From SVMC01 sp045601345 (GTDB lineage Bacteria > Bacillota > Clostridia > Oscillospirales > Oscillospiraceae), in the NCBI GenBank assembly GCA_045601345.1, contig JAZRZL010000038.1, forward strand, positions 1 to 64,000: DNA of 64,000 nt. Direction: 5' to 3'. The translations under genes and the position numbers were made by a program. Of the stretch, positions 15,477 to 24,117 are shown one piece after another. The notes under the pieces are model-generated. The model ran no database searches, was not told the DNA's origin, and worked only from the letters and a program-made list of their open reading frames with translations. The stretch's first letter is position 1. Every line of letters begins with the position of its first letter.

Positions 15477-16367
15477 CTATCCCTCCTGTGCAAGCAAACG
15501 TTCGTAGGCTGCTTTAATTTCGGCGCTGTCCGGCTTTGTTTCCGGCTTTCCGGGGGTACGCCGCTGGGGAACAACATCCTGCATTTCAATTTGTGAAATG
15601 GTGTGCAGATCGTTTTCATGCCAACTAGTTAAAATGCGGTTCATATATGCCCATACCAGAGCACCCTTATTCAGGCAGGTCTTTTCATAGGCACGGTGAA
15701 TTTCCGCCTTGCCGAAGCCCCAGCTAAGCCACTGGCGGACGTAGGTTTCCTCTGCCATGGTCAGGCGGCGATCCTCTAACTGTAAGGTTGTGCGGATTTC
15801 ACCAATCTGCGTTTGCAGTTTCAGTTGCTGTTGGGTATAGGCGGCGGCATCCTCCAAGGTGTCAATATCGTGATCGGCCCAGTAGTAGGCCTCTTTCTCA
15901 ATCATGCGCATGGAGGGAAGACGCTGTACGCCTCGCACCCGATTTTTTTGTATACAATAATTAATAAGTAAGGCAATGACATCCAGCGGCAGGCGGAGAT
16001 AATCGGACAGGGAAAGAAGCACCTTCATTTCCTCCGTAGAGAGCACCCGTCCCAGACGTCGCTGCGCATCGTGTACCAGCATAGAGAATTCGGCACCGCG
16101 CTCCACCTCGCGGAGGATCGCATCCTCGGTATAGACGGGCTTTTCCGGGGTGCGCTGGATGGGCTTGGGGGTCTCCGGGAGAAGACCCAGCTGCCGCAGT
16201 GTGGCACCGGCGCGCTTCAGACGATCATCCGACATACTGAGCTGCTTCCCGGCTTCCTGCGGATTGCGCCGGTCACATAGATAGATGTAGAGAAGAGTAG
16301 CATCCGGATTCGCAGCACCCAGCAGCTTTCTGACAGCACTGCGAGAAATGGACAGCTGTTCATCCAT
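15477..16367 (-). CDS. DnaD domain protein
   Basis: 296 residues from ATG 16367, preceded by GGGGAGG; an upstream extension of 20 residues lacks support. An N-terminal winged-helix-like region covers about 1-80. Two DnaD-type repeats follow (about 110-180 and 200-275), the second with LSWGFGKAEIHRAYEKT. DnaD remodels DNA and helps load the helicase at origins and stalled forks. It is co-directional with the DnaI-like ATPase 7 nt downstream. Confidence 0.88.
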   Translation of the reverse strand: MDEQLSISRSAVRKLLGAANPDATLLYIYLCDRRNPQEAGKQLSMSDDRLKRAGATLRQLGLLPETPKPIQRTPEKPVYTEDAILREVERGAEFSMLVHDAQRRLGRVLSTEEMKVLLSLSDYLRLPLDVIALLINYCIQKNRVRGVQRLPSMRMIEKEAYYWADHDIDTLEDAAAYTQQQLKLQTQIGEIRTTLQLEDRRLTMAEETYVRQWLSWGFGKAEIHRAYEKTCLNKGALVWAYMNRILTSWHENDLHTISQIEMQDVVPQRRTPGKPETKPDSAEIKAAYERLLAQEG

Positions 16368-16459
16368 ATTATACACCTCCCCACGTTTTGTGTAATTCAT
16401 TATAGCACAGCTATGGTTTCTGTACAAGCGGAGAAAATGGGGAAAATGCTCCTTGCAGC

Positions 16460-16502
16460 AAAAAGTCAGGCAATCCTGTTTTTCGGAACTGCCTGACTTT
16501 TT
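16460..16502. terminator. bidirectional-looking terminator
   Basis: AAAAAGTCAGGCA and TGCCTGACTTTTT pair around an about 17-nt loop. It lies downstream of proA (minus) at the 5' side of its 3' UTR gap; the proA stop is at 16516. Confidence 0.75.
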
Positions 16503-16515
16503 GTCTCCCTCACGC

Positions 16516-17757
16516 TTATCGAATTTGTCCGTTTCCGGAAATCATGTATTTGTAGGTAGTCAGCTCACACAGCCCCATAGGTCCACGGGCGTGGAGTTTC
16601 TGGGTAGAGATACCCATTTCGCAGCCAAGGCCGAATTCGCCGCCGTCGGTGAAGCGGGTGGAGGCGTTGACATAGACAGCAGCGCTGTCCACCTGCCGGG
16701 TGAAGCGGGCGGCATTGACAGAGCTTTGGGTGAGAATCGCTTCGCTGTGGTGGGTAGAGTGGGCATTGATGTGAGCAATGGCGGCATCCACGTTATCGAC
16801 CACGCGGACGGCCATGATGTAATCCAAAAATTCGGTGTCGAAATCAGCAGCAGAGGCAGGCGTTCCCGCAATGATCCCTGCGGCAGCTTCGTCTAAGCGC
16901 AGCTCTACCGGGTGCTCACCTTCGGAAAGGCAGACCTTGAGCTTAGGCAGGAATTCTTCGGCAATGTCACGGTGTACCAGCAGAACCTCGGCGGCATTGC
17001 ATACAGAGGGGCGGCTGGTTTTGGCATTGCGAATGATATTTAAGGCCATATCTTGCTTGGCGCTCTTATCTACAAAAATATGGCAGATACCCATGCCGGT
17101 CTGGATGCACGGCACCTTGGCATTTTCCGTGCAGGCACGAATCAGTCCGCCGCCGCCGCGGGGGATCAGCATATCCACATAGCCCACTGCGGTCATTAAC
17201 GCATTGGCACTGGCGCGGCTGGTATCCTGCACCAGTTGGATCAGGTCAGGATTGAGGTTCGATGCACGAAGTCCCTCCCGCAGGGCATTGGTCACGGCGT
17301 TGGCAGAGAGGAACGCATCCTTGCCGCTGCGCAGGATGCACACGTTGCCGCTTTTCAGGCAAAGCGCGGCAGCATCGGAGGTCACATTCGGGCGGCTCTC
17401 ATAAATAATCGCCACCACACCCAAGGGCACCGCCACCTTGCGTACCTTCAGCCCATTGGCAAGCTGGTGCTTTGAGAGCACCTTCCCACACGGGGAGGGG
17501 AGGGCAGCAACCGCACGAATGCCATCGGCCATGGCGTGAATCCGTGCGTTGGTCAGCAGGAGCCTGTCAAGCATGACCTCGGAGAGCTTGCCCCTTGCCG
17601 CTTCCATATCCTTGTGGTTTTCCTCTAAAATCGTTTCGCAGTTTGCCTCCAGATGCTCTGCCATGGCAAAAAGTGCGGCGTTAATATCCTTTTCCCGCAG
17701 GGCGGCGGCATCGGCGCAGGCAGCGCGGGCAGCGATCAAAATATCCTGTGTGCTCAT
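16516..17757 (-). CDS. proA: glutamate-5-semialdehyde dehydrogenase (gamma-glutamyl phosphate reductase)
   Basis: 413 residues, normal length. Reduces gamma-glutamyl phosphate with NADPH, the second step of proline synthesis. Aldehyde-dehydrogenase fold; conserved PLGVVAIIYESRPNVT near 115, GNVCILRSGKDA near 138 and the Cys-containing block RPSVCNAAEVLLVH near 257. ATG 17757 overlaps the proB stop by 4 nt. A hairpin terminator follows. Confidence 0.97.
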   Translation of the reverse strand: MSTQDILIAARAACADAAALREKDINAALFAMAEHLEANCETILEENHKDMEAARGKLSEVMLDRLLLTNARIHAMADGIRAVAALPSPCGKVLSKHQLANGLKVRKVAVPLGVVAIIYESRPNVTSDAAALCLKSGNVCILRSGKDAFLSANAVTNALREGLRASNLNPDLIQLVQDTSRASANALMTAVGYVDMLIPRGGGGLIRACTENAKVPCIQTGMGICHIFVDKSAKQDMALNIIRNAKTSRPSVCNAAEVLLVHRDIAEEFLPKLKVCLSEGEHPVELRLDEAAAGIIAGTPASAADFDTEFLDYIMAVRVVDNVDAAIAHINAHSTHHSEAILTQSSVNAARFTRQVDSAAVYVNASTRFTDGGEFGLGCEMGISTQKLHARGPMGLCELTTYKYMISGNGQIR

Positions 17758-18533
17758 TCGGCATTCTCCTTCTTTGCATAAAATCTCGTGCCGAAGCGCT
17801 CCCCATCCAAGAGGCCATAGAGAATGGACGGATTTGCACCATTGGCAATGATCATATCACAGCCAGCCTCGGTGCAGATTTTGGCGGCAGAGAGCTTAGT
17901 AATCATGCCGCCGGTGCCCAAGGCACTGCCCTTATCTCCGGCAAGCGCCAGAATTTCCGGGGTCAGCTCCCACACCTCAGGGATCAGGGTGGCATGGGAA
18001 TCAACATGGGGGTTGGCGGTAAACAGGCCGTCAATATCCGACAGGAGAACCAGAAGATCTGCCCGCATGGCGGCGGCCACAATGGCGGCCAGCGTATCAT
18101 TATCGCCAATGGAGATTTCGTGGGTGGCAATGGTGTCATTTTCGTTGACAATGGGGAGCACTTGCCAGTGAAGTAAACGCTCCATGGTGTTGGTGAAGTT
18201 GCGGAAATGCTCAGGCTGCTCCACATCGCTGCCGGTCAGCAGAATCTGGGCAACGGTATGGTGATACTCGGAAAATTCCTTATCGTAGGTATACATCAGT
18301 TCGCACTGCCCCACAGCCGCGGCAGCCTGTTTTCCCTGGATATCTTCTGGTCGTTTGCTTAGACTCAGCTTTCCCACGCCCATACCAATAGCACCAGAGC
18401 TGACCAAAATCATTTCATGTCCTGCGTTCTTAAAATCGCTGATGACCCGGCATAGCTGGGAGATGCGCCGCAGATTCACATGGCCTGTGGGATAGGCCAG
18501 AGTGGAAGTACCCACCTTGATGACAATTCTCAT
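17754..18533 (-). CDS. proB: glutamate 5-kinase, short form without PUA domain
   Basis: 259 residues. Amino-acid-kinase fold: IVIKVGTSTL at the N-terminus, ILVSSGAIGMG, NENDTIA and GTGGMITKL. It ends shortly after the kinase domain, so the about 100-residue PUA domain of the E. coli enzyme is absent; short forms are common in Firmicutes. Phosphorylates glutamate, the first committed step of proline synthesis. First gene of proBA; ribosome site TTGGAGG. Confidence 0.96.
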   Translation of the reverse strand: MRIVIKVGTSTLAYPTGHVNLRRISQLCRVISDFKNAGHEMILVSSGAIGMGVGKLSLSKRPEDIQGKQAAAAVGQCELMYTYDKEFSEYHHTVAQILLTGSDVEQPEHFRNFTNTMERLLHWQVLPIVNENDTIATHEISIGDNDTLAAIVAAAMRADLLVLLSDIDGLFTANPHVDSHATLIPEVWELTPEILALAGDKGSALGTGGMITKLSAAKICTEAGCDMIIANGANPSILYGLLDGERFGTRFYAKKENAE

Positions 18534-18567
18534 AATTCTGCCTCCAATCTCTTCGTGGTTTAAAGAA

Positions 18568-18595
18568 CCGACCCGGAAAAATTGTTCCGGGTCGG
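18568..18595 (-). terminator. hairpin between lipoprotein gene and proB
   Basis: CCGACCCGGAA, 6-nt loop, TTCCGGGTCGG; on the minus strand it is followed by TTCTTT. Probably terminates the upstream lipoprotein transcript, with some read-through to proB possible. Confidence 0.6.
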
Positions 18596-18624
18596 CAAAC
18601 AGAGAGTTTTAAAGTCCCGGACGT

Positions 18625-19278
18625 TTAGACATCTCCAGGGACAGAAGCTGCTCTAATTTCCTCATACAGACTGTTGAAGAAGGTCTCATCTTCGCTGGCA
18701 ACGACCAGAATATACTGGCCATCAACCGTCTCCCAATGGGCAGCAGTGCTGCCATTATAGGTAACGGTCTCTTCTTCGTGGCTGCCTTCGAACAGCAGGG
18801 TACCGTCTTCATTCAGCATATCGCTGATGCAAAGATTGAAATCAGAGCAGAAACGGACACCGCAAGGTACGCCGCCTGCCTCAAAGACATACTGGCCAAT
18901 TTCAGCTTCGCCGCTTGTAACAACCTCAAACTGCTCAAAGGGAAGCTCCACATTGGTAGGACGGGCAATTTTGCCGCCGGTGCGTTGGTTGACCTCTTCA
19001 ATAGAGTTACAGGTCGTATGATTATCATCCTCTTCGCTGACATTCTCTTCGGCTGCATCTGGCTCGGATGTAGCAGGGGTAGTTTCGGGGTCCTCATCAA
19101 TGGTAATCAGGCCGCCGGAATTATCCTGAGATGCCACATCGCTGCTATCGGCTGCATCAGCAGGAGCTGCACTCTGCTCGGTGTCGGTGGCTGCGGGAGT
19201 TTTGGGCGTGGACTTATTGCAAGCAGCCAGAGAAAGAATCATCAGGCAAACAAGCAGGAGGGCAATCAATTTCTTCAT
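18625..19278 (-). CDS. lipoprotein, unknown function
   Basis: 217 residues from ATG 19278 (AAAGGAG upstream; the longer ORF is not supported). MKKLIALLLVCLMILSLAAC is a lipoprotein signal with the lipobox LAAC (Cys20). A low-complexity Thr/Ala/Asp/Glu linker runs to about residue 75. The globular domain (about 80-215) is unrecognised, with Cys residues near 82 and 130 and repeated beta-strand-like stretches (AAHWETVDGQYILVVAS). Monocistronic by position: own promoter (19349-19377) and hairpin. Confidence 0.85.
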   Translation of the reverse strand: MKKLIALLLVCLMILSLAACNKSTPKTPAATDTEQSAAPADAADSSDVASQDNSGGLITIDEDPETTPATSEPDAAEENVSEEDDNHTTCNSIEEVNQRTGGKIARPTNVELPFEQFEVVTSGEAEIGQYVFEAGGVPCGVRFCSDFNLCISDMLNEDGTLLFEGSHEEETVTYNGSTAAHWETVDGQYILVVASEDETFFNSLYEEIRAASVPGDV

Positions 19279-19348
19279 AGTAGTAGACTCCTTTACATTT
19301 TTCGCGTTCCGGGGTCGGCGCGTTGTAGTGGATAAAATATCCGTACCT

Positions 19349-19377
19349 ATTATACAACATTCGTATTTTTTCCGCAA
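19349..19377 (-). promoter_or_regulatory. promoter of the lipoprotein gene
   Basis: Minus strand TTGCGG (19372-19377), 17 nt, TATAAT (19349-19354). Confidence 0.65.
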
Positions 19378-19493
19378 GCACAATTCGCCCGATTTTTTCA
19401 AAATTGTGCATTGGATTGTGACGATGCATAGCCCATTGACACACGTTGGCATTTCTGTTCTGGCTTCCAATGTGCTGGTATCGCAGCGGGCGG

Positions 19494-19522
19494 TTGTTCT
19501 TTTGAGCGGTTTGTGGTATACT
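19494..19522 (+). promoter_or_regulatory. promoter of the Suv3-like helicase gene
   Basis: TTGTTC (19494-19499), 17 nt, TATACT (19517-19522), 28 nt before the ATG. Confidence 0.6.
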
Positions 19523-19550
19523 ATTGCAAAAAGAAAGGGGGTGCCGGGGG

Positions 19551-21776
19551 ATGCGTGACAAAAGAGACCGAAAATTCTGGACGATGGGGCTTCTGGAAAG
19601 CCGTGGCTGGACCCGTGAGCAGGTGCAGACGCTCCTGCCCAATCCGATCTATCGCTCTGTCGGCACCCGAAGAGTCCGCACCTGGCGGCGGGAGGATGTG
19701 CTCAAGGCCGAGCGCGACCCCAAGTTCGCACCGATCATCACCGATGCCGTCCGCGCCGTGCAGCAGGCAGAGCAGGCTATCCTGGATGCCCTGAATACCT
19801 TGCAGCATACATGGACAGATGCCGAGCTTCCTGAAACGCAGGCAGCACTTCTGGCAAGGCACTATCACAGCGCCATTCTCCATCAGCTTCGCCATCTCAG
19901 CCCCTCCACCACCGTCCACACAGGCAAGGCCAGCAGCTATCTTGCCGCCTTCCTGTCCCTTGAGCATCGCTATAATCCTGACACACTGGGCGATACCCTC
20001 CGCCGCTTCATTATGACCGGCATCTGGTTTGGCAGCAATCCGGCAGCACCCCTTTGCCAGCGGGTCACAGAGCGCTACAGTGCCGTACTTCTTTCTGTAG
20101 CTGAGAAAGAATTGGAAGCTTTTTCCGCTGCACAGCCTGAGGCGGATATGGAAGATTTCCTGCAAATGCCCCGCTTCCCAATCAATGAGCTGCTGTCTCA
20201 GTCTCTGGGGCAGCTTTATACCGTCATCTATATTCCCCGTGCCATCCGCAATAATCTGGAGCTGCTGGTCGCCCTGAATCCCAAGGACGAATACCCGGCA
20301 GCCCGCGCCATGCATCGTCACTTCATTCTCCACATCGGCACCACCAACACCGGAAAGACCTATGCAGGCTTCCAGAAGCTCAAACGTGCCCGGAACGGGG
20401 TGTACCTTGCCCCGCTTCGTCTTTTGGCTATGGAGGCACAGGAAACCCTCCTGAACGCCGGTGTGGCCTGTGCGCTGTGTACCGGCGAGGAGGAGGACTG
20501 GGCAGAGGGCGATACCCACATCTGCGCTACAGCGGAAAAGCTGGATTTATCGCTCAACTATGATGTTGCCGTCATTGATGAATGCCAGATGATCGCGGAC
20601 AAGCAAAGAGGTTACGCCTGGACCCGTGCCATTTTGGGCATCTGTGCCCCGGAAATTCACCTTTGTGCTGCTCCAGAGGCAAAAAACATCCTCATTCGCC
20701 TGATTGAATCCTGCAATGATACCTATGAGCTGGTGCGCCACGAAAGGAAAACCCCTCTCGTGTGCATGGAGCGCACGGTGGACTACAACCAGCTCCAGCC
20801 CGGGGATGCGCTCATTACCTTCTCAAAGGTCGGTGTTTTAAGCGTTGCTGAGGATTTACGTCAGCGCGGCCTGCACCCCGCCATCATCTATGGTGCTCTG
20901 CCCTATACCACCCGGCGGCGGCAGATGGAGGGCTTCCTTTGCGGGCAGATGCGCTATGTTGTCTCCACCGATGCCATCGGCATGGGGCTGAATTTGCCGA
21001 TTCAGCGCATTATTTTCATGGAAACAGAAAAATTTGACGGGACAGAGCGCAGACCGCTCCGTCCCGAGGAAGTGCAGCAGATTGCCGGTCGGGCAGGCCG
21101 CTACGGTATGTACGATAAGGGCTATGTCGGCGCAATGGAAAATCTCATGGATATCCGCACCGCACTGGAAAGTGTCGTGCCGCCCCTCACCTATGCGGTC
21201 ACCGGCTTTTCCGACTATGTGCTGGAAGGCCCCTTCGACCTTCTGGAGGTGCTGGAGGTTTGGAACAAAATGCCTGCGGTAAAGCCCTACAAAAGGCTCG
21301 ATGTCAGCCGCTATCTTACGATGATCTCCCGCCTGCGCGATCAGGGCTTCCATCTCACCAAGGCGCAGGAGCTTCGTGCTGCCAGCATTCCCTATGATGA
21401 GACCGAGCAGGAATTGAATCAGCTCTTTTTCCGCCTGATGCAAAGCTGGACACTGGGGCAGAATCCCGACCCGCCGGAGCTTCCTGACCGCAGAGCCGAT
21501 GAATTTACCCTGCCGGAGCTGGAGCTTCAATGCAGGAAGCTGGATTTATTCTATTCCTTCGCCCGTTCCTTCGGCTGTGAGATTGACGCGGATGCTATTT
21601 ATGACGAGCGGGAGTGGATCGCTGAGCGTATCAACACCATCCTGCTCCACAATCTGAAAAACAACATTCGCTTCTGCCGGATGTGCGGCGGTGCGCTGCC
21701 CCTGCACCATCAGGGAAGCCTGTGCTCCAAATGCTTCCGCAGCCACGGGGCTGACCGCCGATTCCGAAATTACTGA
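19551..21776 (+). CDS. Suv3-like DExH RNA helicase
   Basis: 741 residues from ATG 19551 (AAGGGGG at 19535-19541). An unusual N-terminal part (about 1-255) starts with a small Trp-rich, helix-turn-helix-like segment (RGWTREQVQTLL). The helicase core follows: motif I GTTNTGKTY (about 270), motif II DECQM (the Suv3 family has DEIQM), motif III-like APEAKN, and the C-terminal lobe with STDAIGMGLNLPI and QIAGRAGRYG. The end carries a four-Cys zinc-ribbon-like cluster CRMCGG...CSKC. Suv3 helicases unwind RNA in mitochondrial RNA decay; bacterial relatives are uncharacterised. It converges on, and overlaps by 7 nt, the NUDIX gene. Confidence 0.85.
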   Translation: MRDKRDRKFWTMGLLESRGWTREQVQTLLPNPIYRSVGTRRVRTWRREDVLKAERDPKFAPIITDAVRAVQQAEQAILDALNTLQHTWTDAELPETQAALLARHYHSAILHQLRHLSPSTTVHTGKASSYLAAFLSLEHRYNPDTLGDTLRRFIMTGIWFGSNPAAPLCQRVTERYSAVLLSVAEKELEAFSAAQPEADMEDFLQMPRFPINELLSQSLGQLYTVIYIPRAIRNNLELLVALNPKDEYPAARAMHRHFILHIGTTNTGKTYAGFQKLKRARNGVYLAPLRLLAMEAQETLLNAGVACALCTGEEEDWAEGDTHICATAEKLDLSLNYDVAVIDECQMIADKQRGYAWTRAILGICAPEIHLCAAPEAKNILIRLIESCNDTYELVRHERKTPLVCMERTVDYNQLQPGDALITFSKVGVLSVAEDLRQRGLHPAIIYGALPYTTRRRQMEGFLCGQMRYVVSTDAIGMGLNLPIQRIIFMETEKFDGTERRPLRPEEVQQIAGRAGRYGMYDKGYVGAMENLMDIRTALESVVPPLTYAVTGFSDYVLEGPFDLLEVLEVWNKMPAVKPYKRLDVSRYLTMISRLRDQGFHLTKAQELRAASIPYDETEQELNQLFFRLMQSWTLGQNPDPPELPDRRADEFTLPELELQCRKLDLFYSFARSFGCEIDADAIYDEREWIAERINTILLHNLKNNIRFCRMCGGALPLHHQGSLCSKCFRSHGADRRFRNY

Positions 21777-22321
21777 TTTTGGGTCATAAGATAGGCTCGC
21801 AATACAGCCGCCTGGGTTTTGATGTCCGGGATTTTTCCCGCAAGCACCTGGGCGGCAAGCTCTTTTAAGGGCATAGCTTCTACCATCAGAAATTCATCTG
21901 GATCTAGCTCCTGTGCGCCCTTGTGCAGCCCCCGCGCCAAAAACATATGGATGGCCTCGGAAGAATAGGCAGCGGCGGGATAGAAAACGCCCATGGGGAT
22001 CATTTCCTCCGCACTGTAGCCGGTTTCCTCCCGAAGCTCCCGGCGGGCAGCCTCCTCTGGGTCTTCCCCTACATAATCGAGCTTTCCGGCGGGGATTTCC
22101 GTGAGCACCTGTCCCACAGGATAGCGGAATTGCCGCTCCACGATCACATTCCCATCCACCGTCAGGGGAATTACGCACACCGCGCCCACATGACGGATCA
22201 GCTCGCGGGAGGCCTCTTTCCCATCGGGAAGGGCAACCGCGTCATCGTATACATGGAGAATTCTGCCATCGAAAATCAGCTTGGAACCCAATTGGCGTTC
22301 AATCAGAAACTGTTCATTCAT
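21770..22321 (-). CDS. NUDIX hydrolase, ADP-ribose pyrophosphatase-like
   Basis: 183 residues from ATG 22321, 8 nt after GGGAGG; an ATG two codons earlier sits too close to it. The NUDIX box reads GKLDYVGEDPEEAARRELREETG (described, one residue longer than the textbook G-x5-E spacing). The N-terminal beta-sheet (SKLIFDGRILHVYDD) and RQFRYPVGQVLTEIPAG match YqkG/NudF-type ADP-ribose pyrophosphatases, which clear free ADP-ribose. A Rep-B copy lies upstream. Confidence 0.92.
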   Translation of the reverse strand: MNEQFLIERQLGSKLIFDGRILHVYDDAVALPDGKEASRELIRHVGAVCVIPLTVDGNVIVERQFRYPVGQVLTEIPAGKLDYVGEDPEEAARRELREETGYSAEEMIPMGVFYPAAAYSSEAIHMFLARGLHKGAQELDPDEFLMVEAMPLKELAAQVLAGKIPDIKTQAAVLRAYLMTQNQ

Positions 22322-22370
22322 TTTCATTCCTCCCGGTTGTTTTTATAATTATACCATGAAGCGAAAGCGA

Positions 22371-22466
22371 ATGGTATAATTGTGCATCATTTTCGATTGC
22401 CCCGCAAGGGGCGAGAAAATGGCACATATTTTTGTATAATAATTGCGTCAGCAATTATTATACCGC
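22371..22466 (-). repeat. Rep-B copy 2
   Basis: 96-bp element, reverse orientation relative to copy 1: starts ATGGTATAATTGTGCATCAT, has the GCCCC-GCAA-GGGGC hairpin and ends ATTATTATACC. It carries about 10 extra bases (TTTTTGTATA). A separate short palindrome (ATTATACCAT ... ATGGTATAAT) lies at 22348-22380, overlapping its left end. It sits between the NUDIX start (22321) and the GIY-YIG start (22498). Confidence 0.8.
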
Positions 22467-22497
22467 ATTTCGCCGGGGGATACAACCGAGGCTTTCT

Positions 22498-22782
22498 ATG
22501 GAAAATTATATGTACATCCTTCGCTGCGGTGATGGCAGCTTTTATACCGGCTGGACAAACGACCTGCCGAAGCGTCTTGCGGCGCATCAGGCAGGTCGCG
22601 GCAGCAAATATACCCGCGCACACCAGCCGGTGGAGCTGGTGTACTATGAAGCCTTTCCCACAAAGCAGGAGGCGATGCGCCGGGAGTGGGAAATCAAGCA
22701 GCTCTCCCACGCAGAAAAAATGGCGCTAATGGAAAATGTTGTCAGTGTACTACATCCTCACTGTCATGTGCAATCAGGCTGA
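22498..22782 (+). CDS. GIY-YIG family nuclease-like protein
   Basis: 94 residues from ATG 22498, with GAGG 6 nt upstream. MYILRCGDGSFYTGWTND carries the GIY-YIG pair (YIL..YTG). Conserved Arg (RLAAHQAGRG), Tyr and Glu (EAMRREWEIKQL) positions are kept as in the UPF0213/YhbQ group. These small proteins are predicted endonucleases of unclear role. Its 3' end overlaps the convergent DUF4956 gene by 41 nt. The only upstream sequence is Rep-B, which may supply its promoter. Confidence 0.9.
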   Translation: MENYMYILRCGDGSFYTGWTNDLPKRLAAHQAGRGSKYTRAHQPVELVYYEAFPTKQEAMRREWEIKQLSHAEKMALMENVVSVLHPHCHVQSG

Positions 22783-23422
22783 AGCGCTTTAGCTCCGGCA
22801 GCTCGGAAAGACGCTGGCTCAGCTCCTGACATTTGGTGCAGCGCAGTTCAATAATCACATCCAGACCCCGGGAGCTGAAGCTGCGGCTTTTGACTCTGGG
22901 AGAGCGGGAAAATTCTCTCACCACGGCCAGAAGCTTTTCTTCCTCATCCGGCTGAGAGAGCTGCGCCACCAGAAGATAGGGTGCTCTGCTCATCGGCAGA
23001 ATATCCAGTGCAATGAGCATCGCCGTCACAACAAGGCTGGTCAAAATGGCAAGCTCATACAAGCCACAGCCCACGGTGATGCCGGTATGTACCGACCAGA
23101 GAAGGTAGACCATATCAATGGGATCCTTCACCGCTGTGCGGAAGCGGACAATGGCCAAGGCACCAATCGTGCCCAGCGTAATGACCAAGCTTGATTGCAG
23201 GGTCATAATGATGGTGGAGATAAAATAGGGCACAATGGCAAGGGCAATATTAAATTGCTTGGCATAAAAGGCGCGCTTGGATACGAAGCGATAGACGAAA
23301 AATTCGTACAGCGCCAGCACCGTCACCATCAGCAGCATGGAAAAAACGGCGGCAGTGGAAAGCTCTGTGGTTTGGAAGCCGGAAGACAGATTCTGGCTGA
23401 TAAGCTTTAAAATGTTGTCCAT
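22742..23422 (-). CDS. DUF4956 membrane protein
   Basis: 226 residues from ATG 23422 (AAGGGGT upstream). Four hydrophobic segments between about 18 and 145, with FRTAVKDPIDMVYLLW between helices, the DUF4956 hallmark. A cytoplasmic C-terminal domain (about 150-226) follows. DUF4956 genes usually sit with VTC and CotH genes, as here; a role in polyphosphate or spore/envelope modification is suspected but unproven. Overlaps the VTC gene by 16 nt. Confidence 0.88.
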   Translation of the reverse strand: MDNILKLISQNLSSGFQTTELSTAAVFSMLLMVTVLALYEFFVYRFVSKRAFYAKQFNIALAIVPYFISTIIMTLQSSLVITLGTIGALAIVRFRTAVKDPIDMVYLLWSVHTGITVGCGLYELAILTSLVVTAMLIALDILPMSRAPYLLVAQLSQPDEEEKLLAVVREFSRSPRVKSRSFSSRGLDVIIELRCTKCQELSQRLSELPELKRFSLIAHDSEDVVH

Positions 23423-24117
23423 GGTGTTACCCCTTTTCTCTCGAAAAATTGACGGCACAGATAGTATTTGGAAAAGCTGATCTGCTGCAGACGGTCAAGA
23501 TAGGCAGCTTGCCGCAGTTCGCCGGATAAGACGGTGTCAAATTTCACCTCCAGCAGAGATTCCCCTGCATTTTGCACGGGAAAGCGCTGGTAATCGCCGG
23601 ATAGAAATTCCGCAAGCTCCGCACCGGCGCAAATGCTCCTGTCCAGCGTGATGCGCACATTGCCCGCCTCCCACACAAAGGGGGTGCGCTCATAGCAGAC
23701 AATCACACGCGGCTCCATTCGCCGGCTCTGGTGGAGAATCGCCAGCTCCCGCAAAAGCGGCGGCGTATCATAAAGCAATTCCTGTGTGTCCCCTGTAAAG
23801 AACTTCTCCAGCTGCCCGGATGTTAGAGGGCAGCTATATTTATATCCCACATCATAGCGGCGAACCTTTTTTTCCAGATGCAGGGAGGAAATGTCATGGC
23901 CATAATAGCGGGCACGGAATTTATAACGCTGGGGATTTCCCGCCTCATTGTCCTTGCAGCAGGTATCGTTCATATCGTCGAAATAGAGGGAGGATATGCT
24001 GTAGGTTCCGCTCCCACCCGCATGGCTGTCCCGATGCGCCAAATGTGACAGGCGGCTTTCGATCTGGGCAAGCTCTTGGGTGTGGCAAAGGTATTTCAGT
24101 TCGTATCGTCCAGTCAT
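23407..24117 (-). CDS. VTC-domain polyphosphate polymerase-like protein
   Basis: 236 residues. The N-terminal GRYELKYLCH, SLYFDDMNDTCC, KFRARYYG, LEKKVRR and the late LLEVKFD blocks are the VTC (PF09359) tunnel strands, with the basic and acidic residues that bind nucleotide and polyphosphate. In yeast, VTC makes polyphosphate from ATP; bacterial single-domain members are thought to act similarly. The start overlaps the CotH stop by 4 nt and its own end overlaps DUF4956. Confidence 0.88.
   Translation of the reverse strand: MTGRYELKYLCHTQELAQIESRLSHLAHRDSHAGGSGTYSISSLYFDDMNDTCCKDNEAGNPQRYKFRARYYGHDISSLHLEKKVRRYDVGYKYSCPLTSGQLEKFFTGDTQELLYDTPPLLRELAILHQSRRMEPRVIVCYERTPFVWEAGNVRITLDRSICAGAELAEFLSGDYQRFPVQNAGESLLEVKFDTVLSGELRQAAYLDRLQQISFSKYYLCRQFFERKGVTPWTTF

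Noticed and set aside
22348..22380. Terminator for the NUDIX or helicase gene
   Set aside because: The palindrome is AT-rich, repeats the Rep-B end sequence and lies upstream of the NUDIX start rather than after a gene.
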